A stretch of 64,000 nucleotides of DNA from Natrinema sp. CBA1119 (GCF_002572525.1 NZ_PDBS01000002.1:124001-188000), one strand, 5' to 3'. Shown: positions 33,782-42,097, counted from the stretch's first letter. Numbers and translations are program-made. The notes: generated by a model not told the origin, from the sequence alone.

Positions 33782-34069
33782 TCACCGATCGTCGTCTGTG
33801 GTGTCTACCGTCGTCGCGTCGCCGTCGTAGACGTCGATGTTGTCGGGCGCGTCGAGATCGAGTGGCTCGTCTCCTTTCGTCGTCTCGATCGACTCGACAC
33901 GTAGCTGGCGTTCCTCGTGCCACCCGCAGTCCCAACAATCTCGTGTAATCCCGATGCGATCGGCTTCACCAGCTGCCAGGAGGGCATCGGTGAGAGATGT
34001 CGATATCGGGTTTTCTGGACCGATTTCGAGAGTAACAGGCCCGCTGTACATCGGGCAGTCCATATCCAT
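33782..34069 (-). CDS. Small acidic hypothetical protein with CxxC
   Basis: The protein is 95 residues. MDMDCPMYSGPVTLEIG, a helix SLTDALLAAGEADRIG, and ITRDCWDCGWHEERQLRV give two separated cysteine sites (one CP and one CxxC) that may bind zinc. The C-terminal 30 residues are acidic. The family is unknown. It stands alone between the Doc pair and the TrkA-C gene. Confidence 0.6.
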   Translation of the reverse strand: MDMDCPMYSGPVTLEIGPENPISTSLTDALLAAGEADRIGITRDCWDCGWHEERQLRVESIETTKGDEPLDLDAPDNIDVYDGDATTVDTTDDDR

Positions 34070-34170
34070 CTGAAGGGATGTTCTCGTGTTGAATATATTG
34101 GTTCGAGGTATTGTTGAAACCCTATTAGTTCGCCACTCTCATCGCTGGAACAGCCGTCAAGTAGGTGTGC

Positions 34171-34929
34171 TCATTGATCGATAAGCTCGGCCTGTTCGTC
34201 AAGCACATCTTTGTGTTCTTCAATCGCGTCTTCGTGAGCATCCACATCGCCTTCGACACGGTCAGAGAGTTCCTGCAACCGACCTTCCTTTCCGTACAGG
34301 ACGACAGTGTCGCCAGGATGTATCTCCGTATCTGATCCTGGGGCACCGATGTAGTCGCCATTTCGCCGAATGCCGAGCAAGAGCACACCCTCTTCAGCGA
34401 GGTTCATCGCGTCCGCGCTATTGTTCGAAAGCCAGTCGTCCTGGTTCACGTCTACTTCAGCGACCCGATACTCACGTTGGAGTCCGAGCATCCGGGTATA
34501 GTCTTGGATCGCCAGGTCTGTCGTCTGTTCGAGAGCCCGTTCAATGAGTGGTGTAACAGCTTCATTCAGCAACTGACTCTTCGCGGATGCAATAATTAGA
34601 AGCACGCCACCAAGAACGTAGAGGAGCGTAAGCGAATTTTCGCCACCAGAGTTGATGAACGACAGGAGAAGTGACGCGAGTGCACCCACGACACCGATAC
34701 TCCCGATGCGAATTAACCATAAGACCGTGGATCGTCTGCTGGGCTCGGAAACCGCAAATTCGGCCTCTTCAGTCGTAAACCCGGCCCCAGAGAACGCCGA
34801 TGCGGCCTGAAATGTGGAGATCTCGGGCGACAGTCCGGTCATCCGAAGCGCGATTGAGCCAATCCGAATGACAAGTAGAGAGAGTGCGAAGATGATGAAG
34901 ACCGAGAAAATTTGGGTTGTTGCAACCAT
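34171..34929 (-). CDS. Membrane protein with TrkA-C domain
   Basis: The protein is 252 residues, starting MVATTQIFSVF at 34929. Three to four transmembrane helices lie in residues 5-120 with an RIGSIALR motif. The C-terminal RCK_C/TrkA-C domain (about 150-225) contains LLGIRRNGDYIGAPGSDTEIHPGDTVVLYG (in parts). The layout matches haloarchaeal potassium or cation transport regulators that bind nucleotides. A coiled acidic tail follows. A longer start at 34968 is not used. Confidence 0.82.
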   Translation of the reverse strand: MVATTQIFSVFIIFALSLLVIRIGSIALRMTGLSPEISTFQAASAFSGAGFTTEEAEFAVSEPSRRSTVLWLIRIGSIGVVGALASLLLSFINSGGENSLTLLYVLGGVLLIIASAKSQLLNEAVTPLIERALEQTTDLAIQDYTRMLGLQREYRVAEVDVNQDDWLSNNSADAMNLAEEGVLLLGIRRNGDYIGAPGSDTEIHPGDTVVLYGKEGRLQELSDRVEGDVDAHEDAIEEHKDVLDEQAELIDQ

Positions 34930-35109
34930 GTGCGTGTCTACCACGGAGCTGTAAAAGAGTCCTCGCACGTTACACAGTGCAAAGTTAGTACCCTGTATCT
35001 ACCAGTTAGAGTGATCGGTCGAGGTTGTGAGTGAGGCGGGTGATGGTAAGTTCTCGAAACTGTTTCCACCAGTGCTGTGAGCCAATGAAACGGTAACGAA
35101 TGTTTGAGC

Positions 35110-35448
35110 TCACTCCGCCGGCGTCGCGACAAGGTGTTCCTCGAGGTCGCGCGTCCAGTATGTGGCTGGCCCACCGGGGCTACAGCGGGCACAGATCTGG
35201 AGGGGTCCTTCGAGGTGACCGAGTTCCACCCGGAACCGCGTGAGCGCTGCGAGTGCGTCGACGACGAGTCCGCAGCCGTCGCAGGTGTGATGATCGCGTT
35301 CGTCGGGATCCGGCCGCGTCTGGATGGCACAGTCGACACAGATCGGGTGGGTGATTCGCTCTTCTTTCCCCCAGGTATGGGCTTCACCGGCCTCGGTGCC
35401 GGGCGGGGCGTCGCAGAAGGCACAGCCGACGAGTGTCTGCTGCATCAC
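35110..35448 (-). CDS. Multi-Cys zinc-binding protein (DUF7558-like)
   Basis: The protein is 112 residues. Cysteine pairs are GCAFCDA, ICVDCAI, TCDGCGLV and ICARCSPGG, enough for two zinc sites, and an aromatic patch TYWTRDLEEHLV follows. It is about 70% identical to the protein at 43948-44280, which has lost one cysteine of the third pair. ATGs at 35448 and 35445 are both possible. The 4-bp overlap with the gene above makes an operon. The function is unknown. Confidence 0.68.
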   Translation of the reverse strand: MMQQTLVGCAFCDAPPGTEAGEAHTWGKEERITHPICVDCAIQTRPDPDERDHHTCDGCGLVVDALAALTRFRVELGHLEGPLQICARCSPGGPATYWTRDLEEHLVATPAE

Positions 35449-35732
35449 TCCTCCTCGTCGGCGTCGCGGGCAGCCGTCCAGCCACGATGGAAGACGGCCA
35501 ACTGCGTGATTGAGTCGAACGCCTCGCCACTTGGTTCGTGAACGAGAACTCGTTGTTCGGCGACCGGGATGACCACATCGTCCTCGAGAAGATCGCCAAC
35601 GAGGTGTCTGGCAGATGTTTCGTCAACATCCGCCGTTGTGACGCGGGCCGCATCCCGGTCCTGTGCGACTAAATCTGCTTCAAGCCGTTTGTGATCGTCA
35701 GCCGTATCATTGAATGCATTTGGGCCTGTCAT
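35445..35732 (-). CDS. Hypothetical protein, operon partner of the Cys-rich gene
   Basis: The protein is 95 residues. It has ARVTTADVDETSARHLVGDL, then VLVHEPSGEAFDSITQLAVFHRGW. The last block is repeated almost exactly in the broken copy at 44277-44460, so this is the intact partner. It resembles a small wHTH-like or strand-rich domain; the family is unknown. Leader element 17 is upstream. Confidence 0.65.
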   Translation of the reverse strand: MTGPNAFNDTADDHKRLEADLVAQDRDAARVTTADVDETSARHLVGDLLEDDVVIPVAEQRVLVHEPSGEAFDSITQLAVFHRGWTAARDADEEE

Positions 35733-35770
35733 GGGAAATCATGCTGGGAACGCTCTCAAACGCGCCTCGG

Positions 35771-35800
35771 GCCTCCTGGCGCCGACAGACCCATACGTCG
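35771..35800 (-). promoter_or_regulatory. T-box/hairpin leader element 17 (divergent)
   Basis: Minus strand: GGTCTGTCG box followed by stem GCGCC/GGCGC. The T-rich box is weaker than in other copies. It lies 38 bp before the start at 35732. Confidence 0.5.
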
Positions 35801-35843
35801 GTAGCAGGTGGGGTAGTGAAGCAGGGCCCAGGCAATGGGAGTA

Positions 35844-35884
35844 TTAACCAACGGTTTGGGATCACTCTCGGAATTGTTGGTTAA
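35844..35884. repeat. Inverted repeat element copy E (41 bp)
   Basis: TTAACCAAC at 35844-35852 faces GTTGGTTAA at 35876-35884 with 23 bp between. It lies between leader element 17 and the end of the tiny-gene operon at 35984. Confidence 0.85.
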
Positions 35885-35983
35885 AGTCAGTCACTCTTCC
35901 GCAGAACTGCAGAAGAGGACACAGACCCCCGAGGGAGAGACAGGGATCTACCTCCAACGAGCGGCTGCGCTACGTACAATAAC

Positions 35984-36289
35984 TTAGTCTCCACCGTTGC
36001 GGTGCTCAGGATCGAGCCGAGCATACGCGTCTGCAGTAGTGCGTAGTTCAGTGAGTGACCTGTTGAGCGTCAGTGGCTCGGGAAGTTGTTCGTCTATCTT
36101 TCTTAGAGTCTGTTCGACCTCGAGGAGTGCCTCATGCAGATCGTCGACGGGAATCTGCCCGCTATCCACGGCGCCACGTTCTGGGTGATACACCTGATCA
36201 CCGTACTCCGAGTCGGGAACCGGATCGTCGACACCGAGAGCGTGGTCGAACTCAGGGACGTCCTGTGGATCGGGCTCGTCTGGCGTCAT
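35984..36289 (-). CDS. Hypothetical protein of the tiny-gene operon
   Basis: The protein is 101 residues. The first 40 are acidic with no pattern. The rest is helical (DDLHEALLEVEQTLRKIDEQL and TLNRSLTELRTTADAYARL, in parts) and could form a coiled coil. Its ATG overlaps the stop of the preceding gene. The function is unknown. Last gene of a three-gene operon headed by leader element 18. Confidence 0.62.
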   Translation of the reverse strand: MTPDEPDPQDVPEFDHALGVDDPVPDSEYGDQVYHPERGAVDSGQIPVDDLHEALLEVEQTLRKIDEQLPEPLTLNRSLTELRTTADAYARLDPEHRNGGD

Positions 36290-36486
36290 CGGTCGAGCAC
36301 CTCGACGTCGGGATTCGCACCGGCTGGACCAGCGACCGCTTTCGCACGCTCGAGTTCACGGCGCTTTCTCTGGGCCTGCTGTTCGAGGGCGTCTGCTCGA
36401 CGACAGCGGTCGATTCTCCCATCGTCGACGACATCGTCGTCATCGATCGTGAAGCGCTTGCCACGGTGGTCGATCTGCTCGAGCAT
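36286..36486 (-). CDS. Small 66-residue protein
   Basis: The protein starts MLEQIDHRGKRFTIDDDD, where a short beta hairpin with a run of Asp is followed by a basic helix DALEQQAQRKRRELERAK. The ATG overlaps the TGA of the preceding 51-residue gene and its stop overlaps the next start. The function is unknown, but the tight overlaps on both sides support coding. Confidence 0.55.
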   Translation of the reverse strand: MLEQIDHRGKRFTIDDDDVVDDGRIDRCRRADALEQQAQRKRRELERAKAVAGPAGANPDVEVLDR

Positions 36487-36641
36487 CAGGGTACAGCCTC
36501 CTGAACCGCGTCTCGAGCGTCCGCCTGCAGGTGGCCGTATCGGACCTCACAGCTGTCCGAACAGAACCGTCTGACGTACCCTGCTCGATCGCGGGCAAGT
36601 CTCGTACAGGTCGGCAGTCGGCACTCGTTGTGGTCGGTCAT
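36486..36641 (-). CDS. Small Cys-rich 51-residue protein
   Basis: ATG at 36641 gives MTDHNECRLPTCTRLARDRAGYV, then VRRFCSDSCEVRYGHLQ, and stops at 36486. Four cysteines in CxxxxC and CxxxC spacing and the CSDSCEVRYGH block resemble small zinc-finger proteins (MYND-like or TRASH-like). It heads a three-gene operon and lies 105 bp downstream of leader element 18. Confidence 0.62.
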   Translation of the reverse strand: MTDHNECRLPTCTRLARDRAGYVRRFCSDSCEVRYGHLQADARDAVQEAVP

Positions 36642-36746
36642 CTGTCGATACCTCGCTTTAGAAAACGAGTCGCCTCAGCGTCTGACGACGATATTGCTAT
36701 GTCGTTTACTCTCATAAATCTCTACAGGGAGTTTCATTCGAGCCCT

Positions 36747-36773
36747 GTACCCCTTCTGGGGCGATAAACTACC
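36747..36773 (-). promoter_or_regulatory. T-box/hairpin leader element 18
   Basis: Minus strand: AGTTTATCG box followed by stem CCCC/GGGG. It lies 105 bp before the start at 36641, a longer gap than in the other copies. Confidence 0.65.
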
Positions 36774-36799
36774 TCGAGAGGCGACTCGGTCACCCGAAG

Positions 36800-37100
36800 T
36801 TAATGATCGAATGTTCCGTCCGGGGCAGGGACCAGCCCCGTGCGGATCTTGAGGTCGACATGCCGAAGATGCTTACAACCGTCGTCGGGCTGGCACTGCT
36901 GGAAATCTGGACAGCTACCCGTCTCTCCCTCGATATTGACCTCGTATGTATTTCCGCTCTCGCTGACAACCTCGTAGAGAGTGTCCACTGTGGCGAAGCG
37001 GACGTCCATGTCCTCGCTCGGTACACAGCGTGCTCGCGAGTCGTCGATCGAGTAGCCACTGGCCTCGAGTGGAGTCGGTGGTGCTGTATCTCGCGCTCAT
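36800..37100 (-). pseudogene. Degraded SWIM-domain paralogue
   Basis: From MDVRFATVDTLYEV (37009) the frame gives SGNTYEVNIEGE, then GSCPDFQQCQPDDGCKHLRH. It is clearly related to the 6911-7441 protein, but the first SWIM cysteine is replaced by Gly. A sensible N-terminal lead (ARDTAPPTPLEASGYSIDD) continues to about 37090. The ATG at 37100, 5 bp from leader element 19, is in another frame. A frameshift near 37090 therefore breaks the intact gene. Translation could still start at 37009 and give 69 residues. Confidence 0.65.
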
Positions 37101-37105
37101 CGTCG

Positions 37106-37135
37106 CGCCTCACCCGTCAGATGCGAAAAAACAGC
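37106..37135 (-). promoter_or_regulatory. T-box/hairpin leader element 19
   Basis: Minus strand: GTTTTTTCG box followed by an imperfect GCATC/GAGGC stem and a GGGTGA loop. It lies 5 bp before the ATG at 37100 of the degraded SWIM gene. Confidence 0.6.
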
Positions 37136-37300
37136 TTTCAGATGGTCGGTGGTGGAGATATTTTCTGTATAAGGATCACAGTTTCAGTTTGTTCGAAGTA
37201 ACACCCGAGCTCGTTCAGTCCCTCACGAAGTCGGTTCCGTATCTCACTGAGGGATATTCTTAAGCAGGACGTTAGCAAAGATTGGGAGTACGAAGTCGAG

Positions 37301-37564
37301 ATGAACGATCTCTCTGATCCACGGCCACCGCTTCCGGAGTGGATAGTGGACGCGTACGATGTCCTTTGCACTCATAGTCTCAACTCGGCTGAGCATGAAG
37401 ACGTCCAGTCGATCCCTCGAGAGCAAGCGCTCGAGGTCCTTTGCAGTACCGATGAACTGGCCCTCGAACCCGAGGACGCAAACCATGCACTCACTCGGTT
37501 GCTCGAACGAGGATACTTCTACGAGGTTGGCGGTGAGCTTCGTGTGACAATACCAGATGAGTAA
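37301..37564 (+). CDS. Small winged-helix-like hypothetical protein
   Basis: The protein is 87 residues. It is acidic, with helices (PEWIVDAYDVL; REQALEVLCST; ANHALTRLLERGYFY) and a terminal strand pair VGGELRVTIPD, consistent with a small winged helix. No family was recognised. It begins about 170 bp from the degraded SWIM gene on the opposite strand. Confidence 0.6.
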   Translation: MNDLSDPRPPLPEWIVDAYDVLCTHSLNSAEHEDVQSIPREQALEVLCSTDELALEPEDANHALTRLLERGYFYEVGGELRVTIPDE

Positions 37565-37748
37565 TTCGCGGGTACGGTTCAAGACTCGACTGTACACTAC
37601 AGATGCTTACTTTCAGCGTAAGTGTGTCACCTCTAGTTGGTTTAATCTCGTCATCATTCCCTCGTTCTGAGTCTCCGTGTATACTTCTCCAATGGAAATG
37701 TATACATGATAATTGGGTTTCATATCCTGGCGTGACGTGTGTTCCCAT

Positions 37749-38927
37749 ATGGATCAAACCCAGATCCTCACTGTAGGACTTGTCGTGTTGGTCGCTGTCT
37801 CGTTTTCAGTCACCCCTGCCCTTGCACAAGAGGAGGACGAAGAAGCAGAAGGAGAGGGAGGGATCGAGGGCCTCATCGAGGGATTCGTTGAAGGACAGGG
37901 GTTGATCGGTGCGGTACTCGTCCTTATTGGCGGCGGTATTTTGTTAACATTCTGTGTTGAGAAATTAATCAGCTATCTCACAAGAACGGCGTTCGGCTTG
38001 AAAATTTCGCTGTTCGCACTCGCGATTGTTTTCACGGGATTCGAATTCGACGATACGATCCTCGCGCTCGCGCTATCTGCTGGCGGCCTTGAGGGAGCCG
38101 CACTTGGGACGGCACTTGGAACTGGCTTGGCGATTATCGGCGTGACGCTCGCGCTCGCGGCAATTATCAAGCCGTTTCCGGTCGATATCCCGTCTGATTA
38201 TGTTGTCCTATTCGCGCTAGCACCGCTGCTGTTGATCCCATTCGTTCTCGCCAGGACGCTGACGTTCGTTCACGGGATCTTGCTGCTCGGCGCGTTCGTC
38301 GTGATGTTCGGCTACATTATTGTGCGTGAGTACCAGCGAGACACACCTGTTTTCCGGAATACCGAACTTGGCAAGGAGATACAGGCCGACGGCGGTGTCA
38401 CCCTCCCGTCATCAGTCACGCAGATCCCTGAGGACCGCCTCGTCGGCAGGCGTCCTGCCGCCGGATGGATCTGGCTGTTCCTTTCGGTCCTTGCGTTGGT
38501 GGGTATCGTCTTCGCATCAATGCTTCTGGAGGCAGGGTCAGAAGTCATCATCGACGGTTTCGGCATTGACGAGACCGTCTTCGGCGCGACTGTGCTGACG
38601 GTGATCCTCACCTTCGAGGATCTCATGTTGACGATCGAACCGGTTCGGCGTGGCGTTCCCGAAATTGGTGTTGGAAACGTCATCGGAAGTGTCCTGTTCT
38701 CGGTCACCGGCAACGTCGGCGTGATCATGCTGCTGAGCGATCTCGAAATCTCTCAGTCTGTGCTGACGTTTCATCTCCCATCGGTGATCGTCGTGACGGC
38801 TCTCGCCGCGTACTTCCTCTACGAGGGTGAACTGAAGCGGTGGCAAGGAGTGTTGCTCGGCGGGCTGTATATTGCCTACTGGCTGATCGCTATCCTCGTG
38901 TTCGGTGGGGTGCCGATTGGCGGATAG
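37749..38927 (+). CDS. Sodium/calcium exchanger-family membrane protein
   Basis: The protein is 392 residues, starting MDQTQILTVGL at 37749. It has an N-terminal signal-like helix ending ALAQEEDEE. Two repeated blocks of five helices follow, with FEFDDTILALALSAGG near 95 and FGATVLTVILTFEDLM near 285. These are the acidic alpha-repeats of the NCX/CaCA family. The two repeats are inverted topologically, as is typical. The ion is not determined. The N-terminal acidic stretch (QEEDEEAEGEGG) is extracellular in the likely topology. Confidence 0.82.
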   Translation: MDQTQILTVGLVVLVAVSFSVTPALAQEEDEEAEGEGGIEGLIEGFVEGQGLIGAVLVLIGGGILLTFCVEKLISYLTRTAFGLKISLFALAIVFTGFEFDDTILALALSAGGLEGAALGTALGTGLAIIGVTLALAAIIKPFPVDIPSDYVVLFALAPLLLIPFVLARTLTFVHGILLLGAFVVMFGYIIVREYQRDTPVFRNTELGKEIQADGGVTLPSSVTQIPEDRLVGRRPAAGWIWLFLSVLALVGIVFASMLLEAGSEVIIDGFGIDETVFGATVLTVILTFEDLMLTIEPVRRGVPEIGVGNVIGSVLFSVTGNVGVIMLLSDLEISQSVLTFHLPSVIVVTALAAYFLYEGELKRWQGVLLGGLYIAYWLIAILVFGGVPIGG

Positions 38928-39195
38928 TACACAGTCAGCGGTGGCAGCCAACTCGAGTTCTCCCGCCACTATCGTTTCTCGCTCTTGGTCAACGTGAATA
39001 CGTCTCTACCCTGTGCTTACCGCTAAGTCAAATTCGACTGATCCGATTCTCATCGAACTCTTGGACACAATGCTAGCGGTAACTACAGATGCGAACTGAT
39101 CACTGAGATTTCGGAGAAGGCGCTATTTCGTTGATATCGGATATGCCCCTCACTCGAATTAGGGAGGCAAGACTGAGGGACGCGATTTAAGGCGT
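38928..39195. other. Intergenic region
   Basis: The 268 bp between the exchanger and the Rrf2 gene have no supported gene. The Rrf2 promoter must lie here. There is no clear palindrome matching the site at 39701. Confidence 0.4.
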
Positions 39196-39681
39196 ATGAC
39201 CTCATCTATGTCTATCATGAATGCCCAGTTCGTAATCGCCAGCCATACATTAGTCCACTTGGATCTAACGGAAAATACTCGTTTGAGTTCTGAAGAGATC
39301 GCTACGAGCGTAGATACAAATGCTGCATTCATTAGACAGATCATCGGGAAGCTTCGGGATGAAGGGCTTGTTACCGCCAAGCGTGGCCCTAATGGCGGAT
39401 TTTCGCTATCAAAGGAGTCGGCAGATATCTCGCTGCTTGATGTCCATCAGGCCCTTGATGCCGATCGTATCATCCAGATACCAGAATATGATCCGCACCC
39501 CCAATGTCCGATTGGAAATAACCACCGGTCGGTCATGTACGATGCGTTGTCATCGGTTGAGAAGGCCCTTGCCGAGGAACTCGCGGATGTTACTATTAAG
39601 CAACTCTCTTTAGAGATTCGGAGTCGTGAAATGAACCGTGCACTGAATAGCGTCGCCTCGTCCGAGGATACTAACGAGTGA
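39196..39681 (+). CDS. Rrf2-family transcriptional regulator
   Basis: The protein is 161 residues. The winged helix spans residues 10-85: FVIASHTLVHLDLTE, LSSEEIATSVDTNAAFIRQIIGKLRDEGLV (in parts), KRGPNGGFSLSK. These are the hallmark Rrf2 blocks. CPIGNNH near 110 has only one cysteine, so no iron-sulfur ligand triad is evident; it may sense another signal. A perfect inverted repeat 20 bp downstream of its stop is the likely binding site controlling the next three genes. Confidence 0.85.
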   Translation: MTSSMSIMNAQFVIASHTLVHLDLTENTRLSSEEIATSVDTNAAFIRQIIGKLRDEGLVTAKRGPNGGFSLSKESADISLLDVHQALDADRIIQIPEYDPHPQCPIGNNHRSVMYDALSSVEKALAEELADVTIKQLSLEIRSREMNRALNSVASSEDTNE

Positions 39682-39700
39682 GTAGGAACGGGCACAACCA

Positions 39701-39723
39701 TTTGTAATTATGTAAATTACAAA
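39701..39723. promoter_or_regulatory. Palindromic operator candidate of the Rrf2 regulator
   Basis: TTTGTAATT and AATTACAAA form a perfect 9-bp inverted repeat with a 5-bp spacer. It sits just upstream of a TATA-like TTTAATAC at 39733-39740. The next ATG at 39765 is 25-32 bp after that, so the transcript would be nearly leaderless. A related GTAATTAC half occurs at 39846-39853. Confidence 0.65.
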
Positions 39724-39764
39724 TCCTGGGGATTTAATACGGACTCTCGACTCTCATAGAGTAC

Positions 39765-39935
39765 ATGAAAGATGTTGGAACAGGCCTGAATAAGGCCTAT
39801 ATCGACAGAGAATGGGGCGGAACTATATTTGTCCAGCCTATAGATTGTAATTACTTGAATAACGAATCAATTGTAGGCTTGATGACGACCTTCGAAGTGA
39901 TTGAGCACCGACCTCCCGAATTCAAGAGGCAGTAG
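39765..39935 (+). CDS. Small 56-residue hypothetical protein
   Basis: ATG at 39765 gives MKDVGTGLNKAYIDREW, then GGTIFVQPIDCNYLNN, and stops at 39935. It lies 8 bp before the dehydratase gene and 25-32 bp after a TATA-like box behind the Rrf2 palindrome, so it is probably the first gene of that operon. The composition is less acidic than the neighbours and no family was recognised. Confidence 0.5.
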   Translation: MKDVGTGLNKAYIDREWGGTIFVQPIDCNYLNNESIVGLMTTFEVIEHRPPEFKRQ

Positions 39936-39943
39936 CAACGACA

Positions 39944-40402
39944 ATGAATTACTTTGAGGACTATGAGATCGGAGATTCAAAGACCGTTGGTTCATTCAGC
40001 CTCACGAAGTCGGAGATCATTGACTTCGCTGAGCAATTTGATCCACTTTGGCTTCACACTGACGAGGAACGAGTCAAACAAGAGTCGCCATTCGGTGAGA
40101 TAATCGCAAGCGGATGGCATACACTCTGTTCATGTCACGGTCTAGTTGTTCAAGACACTGGGGATAACTCGGCAGCAATCGGATCCCCCGGTGTTGAGGG
40201 TGTTTCGTGGGAGCGGCCGGTATATCCTGATGATACGATCACAGTTACTCGCACAGTAGCTGAAAAACGGCCCTCTAAGAAGGATCTCAGTCGCGGACTG
40301 TTGACTGTCGAGATCTTGGGATCTAACCAACGAGATGAAGAGGTCATCACCTATCGGCCTAGGATGTATTATTTGAAACGAGAAGCAAGCGCGGATTCAT
40401 AG
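39944..40402 (+). CDS. MaoC-family dehydratase
   Basis: The protein is 152 residues. MNYFEDYEIGDSKTVGS, FAEQFDPLWLHTDEE and FGEIIASGWHTLC are the hot-dog fold signature. The catalytic Asp-His pair lies in FDPLWLHTD near residue 31-37, and the SGWHT loop follows at about 53-58. MaoC-like enzymes hydrate or dehydrate acyl-CoA enoyl groups. It lies in the Rrf2-linked unit with a small protein and an MFS transporter. Confidence 0.88.
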   Translation: MNYFEDYEIGDSKTVGSFSLTKSEIIDFAEQFDPLWLHTDEERVKQESPFGEIIASGWHTLCSCHGLVVQDTGDNSAAIGSPGVEGVSWERPVYPDDTITVTRTVAEKRPSKKDLSRGLLTVEILGSNQRDEEVITYRPRMYYLKREASADS

Positions 40403-40462
40403 ATCCCCTCAAAGGATCCAACATTTCCAATAATGGATGTAGTGTGCCAATAGGTATACAAT

Positions 40463-41791
40463 ATGAAAATATGGACTATCACGCACAGACGACGGTGGAT
40501 CGGCTGGGGACTACTTGCGGCGTCGTTCCTCCTCGTTAGCTTCCACCGTAACGCAACGGCCGTACTTTCCGAAGAATTGGTCGATACATTCACGACCACA
40601 GGCGCCCAACTGGGCCTACTTCACGCCTCTTTCTTTTATATATACGCCGCTCTGCAACTTCCGTCCGGATTTATCGTCGACTGGCTGGGCACGCGTAAGG
40701 TCGGAGCGCTCGGGACAGCAGTCATGGGGATTGGCGCGATTGGGTTTGGTTTGAGTGAAACCTACTTGCTAGCGGTCGTCAGTCGCGCACTCATGGGGTT
40801 CGGTGGGAGCGTCATGTATATCGCCGCCCTCCGATTCGCTGTGAGTTGGTATCGACCGGACGAGTTCGCTACGATGAGCGGCATGACCCTTGCAGTGTTG
40901 AGCCTCGGCGCCTTGCTGGCGACGACCCCGCTAGCAGTAGCTGTCACGACCGTTGGATGGCGGCCGACTCACATTGTCATCGGTCTATTCAGCTTCACTT
41001 TGGCGGCCGGCATCTATCTGGCCTCGCATTCTACCCCAACCAAGGCTGGACTTTCCCCCGTTGAGGGCGCTATCGAGTCACGACCGCAGACGCTACGAGC
41101 GCTCCGTGAGGATACGAAGAAAATCTTTAGAGACGCCGATATCTGGCTAATCGGGATCTATCTCTTCTTCATATTGGGTGTGAGTATCACTCTGTTCGGA
41201 CTTTGGGCAATCCCCTATTTAACACAGGTATACACGCTGTCGGTGACAAGTGCGTCACTCTATCTCTTGGTGCCGAGTTTCGGCGCACTGTTCGGGGGCC
41301 CAGTTCTGGGCTGGCTGTCTGATAGGCTCGGCAGACGAAGCGAGATATTGGTCGTCGGGAGCCTTCTCCTGACCCTCGCTTTCGGGGTGATTGCCGCGAT
41401 TGGATCACCGCCACTGTTAGTCGTCGGAGCGCTCTTCTTGTTCATCCGAGTTATTTCCGGGATCATCGCGCTTACCTATACTATCGTTAAGGAGCGTCAC
41501 CCCGAATCAAGCGGAATTGCCATCGGAGCGGTCAATAGTCTCGGATTCATCGGCGCGGCGATTTTTCCGGGACTCATAGGTGCTGTTCTGGATGCGTTCT
41601 CGACAGGAGAGGCGGTTGACGGCACGCGGATCTACACGACCCTCGGTTACCGGATCGCATTTGCTATTGCAGCTATGAGTATGCTGATCGGAACCTGTTG
41701 TGTTATCATGGTTTATATTCGTGAACGACGCACTGAGTCACAATCCGCGGACGACGATTTGTCCGTCGCTAGTTCTGCACCACAGGAATAG
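40463..41791 (+). CDS. MFS transporter
   Basis: The protein is 442 residues with twelve transmembrane helices. FIVDWLGTRKVG (residues about 72-83) is the loop 2-3 motif A, and GWLSDRLGRRSE near 277 is its second-half copy. The family is a proton-driven drug/metabolite or carboxylate porter; the substrate is not known. A tail of about 20 acidic residues ends it. The next upstream gene is a MaoC dehydratase 60 bp away, so the transporter may move an organic acid or acyl compound. Confidence 0.85.
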   Translation: MKIWTITHRRRWIGWGLLAASFLLVSFHRNATAVLSEELVDTFTTTGAQLGLLHASFFYIYAALQLPSGFIVDWLGTRKVGALGTAVMGIGAIGFGLSETYLLAVVSRALMGFGGSVMYIAALRFAVSWYRPDEFATMSGMTLAVLSLGALLATTPLAVAVTTVGWRPTHIVIGLFSFTLAAGIYLASHSTPTKAGLSPVEGAIESRPQTLRALREDTKKIFRDADIWLIGIYLFFILGVSITLFGLWAIPYLTQVYTLSVTSASLYLLVPSFGALFGGPVLGWLSDRLGRRSEILVVGSLLLTLAFGVIAAIGSPPLLVVGALFLFIRVISGIIALTYTIVKERHPESSGIAIGAVNSLGFIGAAIFPGLIGAVLDAFSTGEAVDGTRIYTTLGYRIAFAIAAMSMLIGTCCVIMVYIRERRTESQSADDDLSVASSAPQE

Positions 41792-42097
41792 ACATTCATT
41801 GTTAGTAGCGCTGCTACGAACTTTTCCGCTTCGGGGTTCACCGGTGGCGAACCTCTCGCCGCAAAACTTCGATGAAAGAAGCCAATGGCCTGGCATTCAG
41901 CCTTACCGTCGGAGAACTGCTCGCTTCGTTCGCTGATGTTGGTCGCAGTAACTCTTTGGCCTATACTTACCGAGAGAATCAATCTGAGATCAGCTGCAAC
42001 GAAGAGTGGCAATTTGCTAAGTACGTGTGCATCTATTGGAGGTTCAAATGATTGTTTCACCAAAAGCCGTTAGTATAGATGCGATGTGAGATTTAAT
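41792..42097. other. Intergenic region with possible mobile-element remnant
   Basis: The 306 bp have no complete gene. A minus-strand frame of 116 residues (41713-42063) shows some internal structure (HVLSKLPLFVAADLRL; NPEAEKFVAALL) but overlaps the MFS gene end and has no family match. It could be the relic of an insertion-sequence flank. Confidence 0.35.

Noticed and set aside
41713-42063. Minus-strand frame of 116 residues after the MFS gene
   Set aside because: It overlaps the end of the MFS gene, has no family and its start region lies in the next gene's upstream region; it may be a mobile-element relic.
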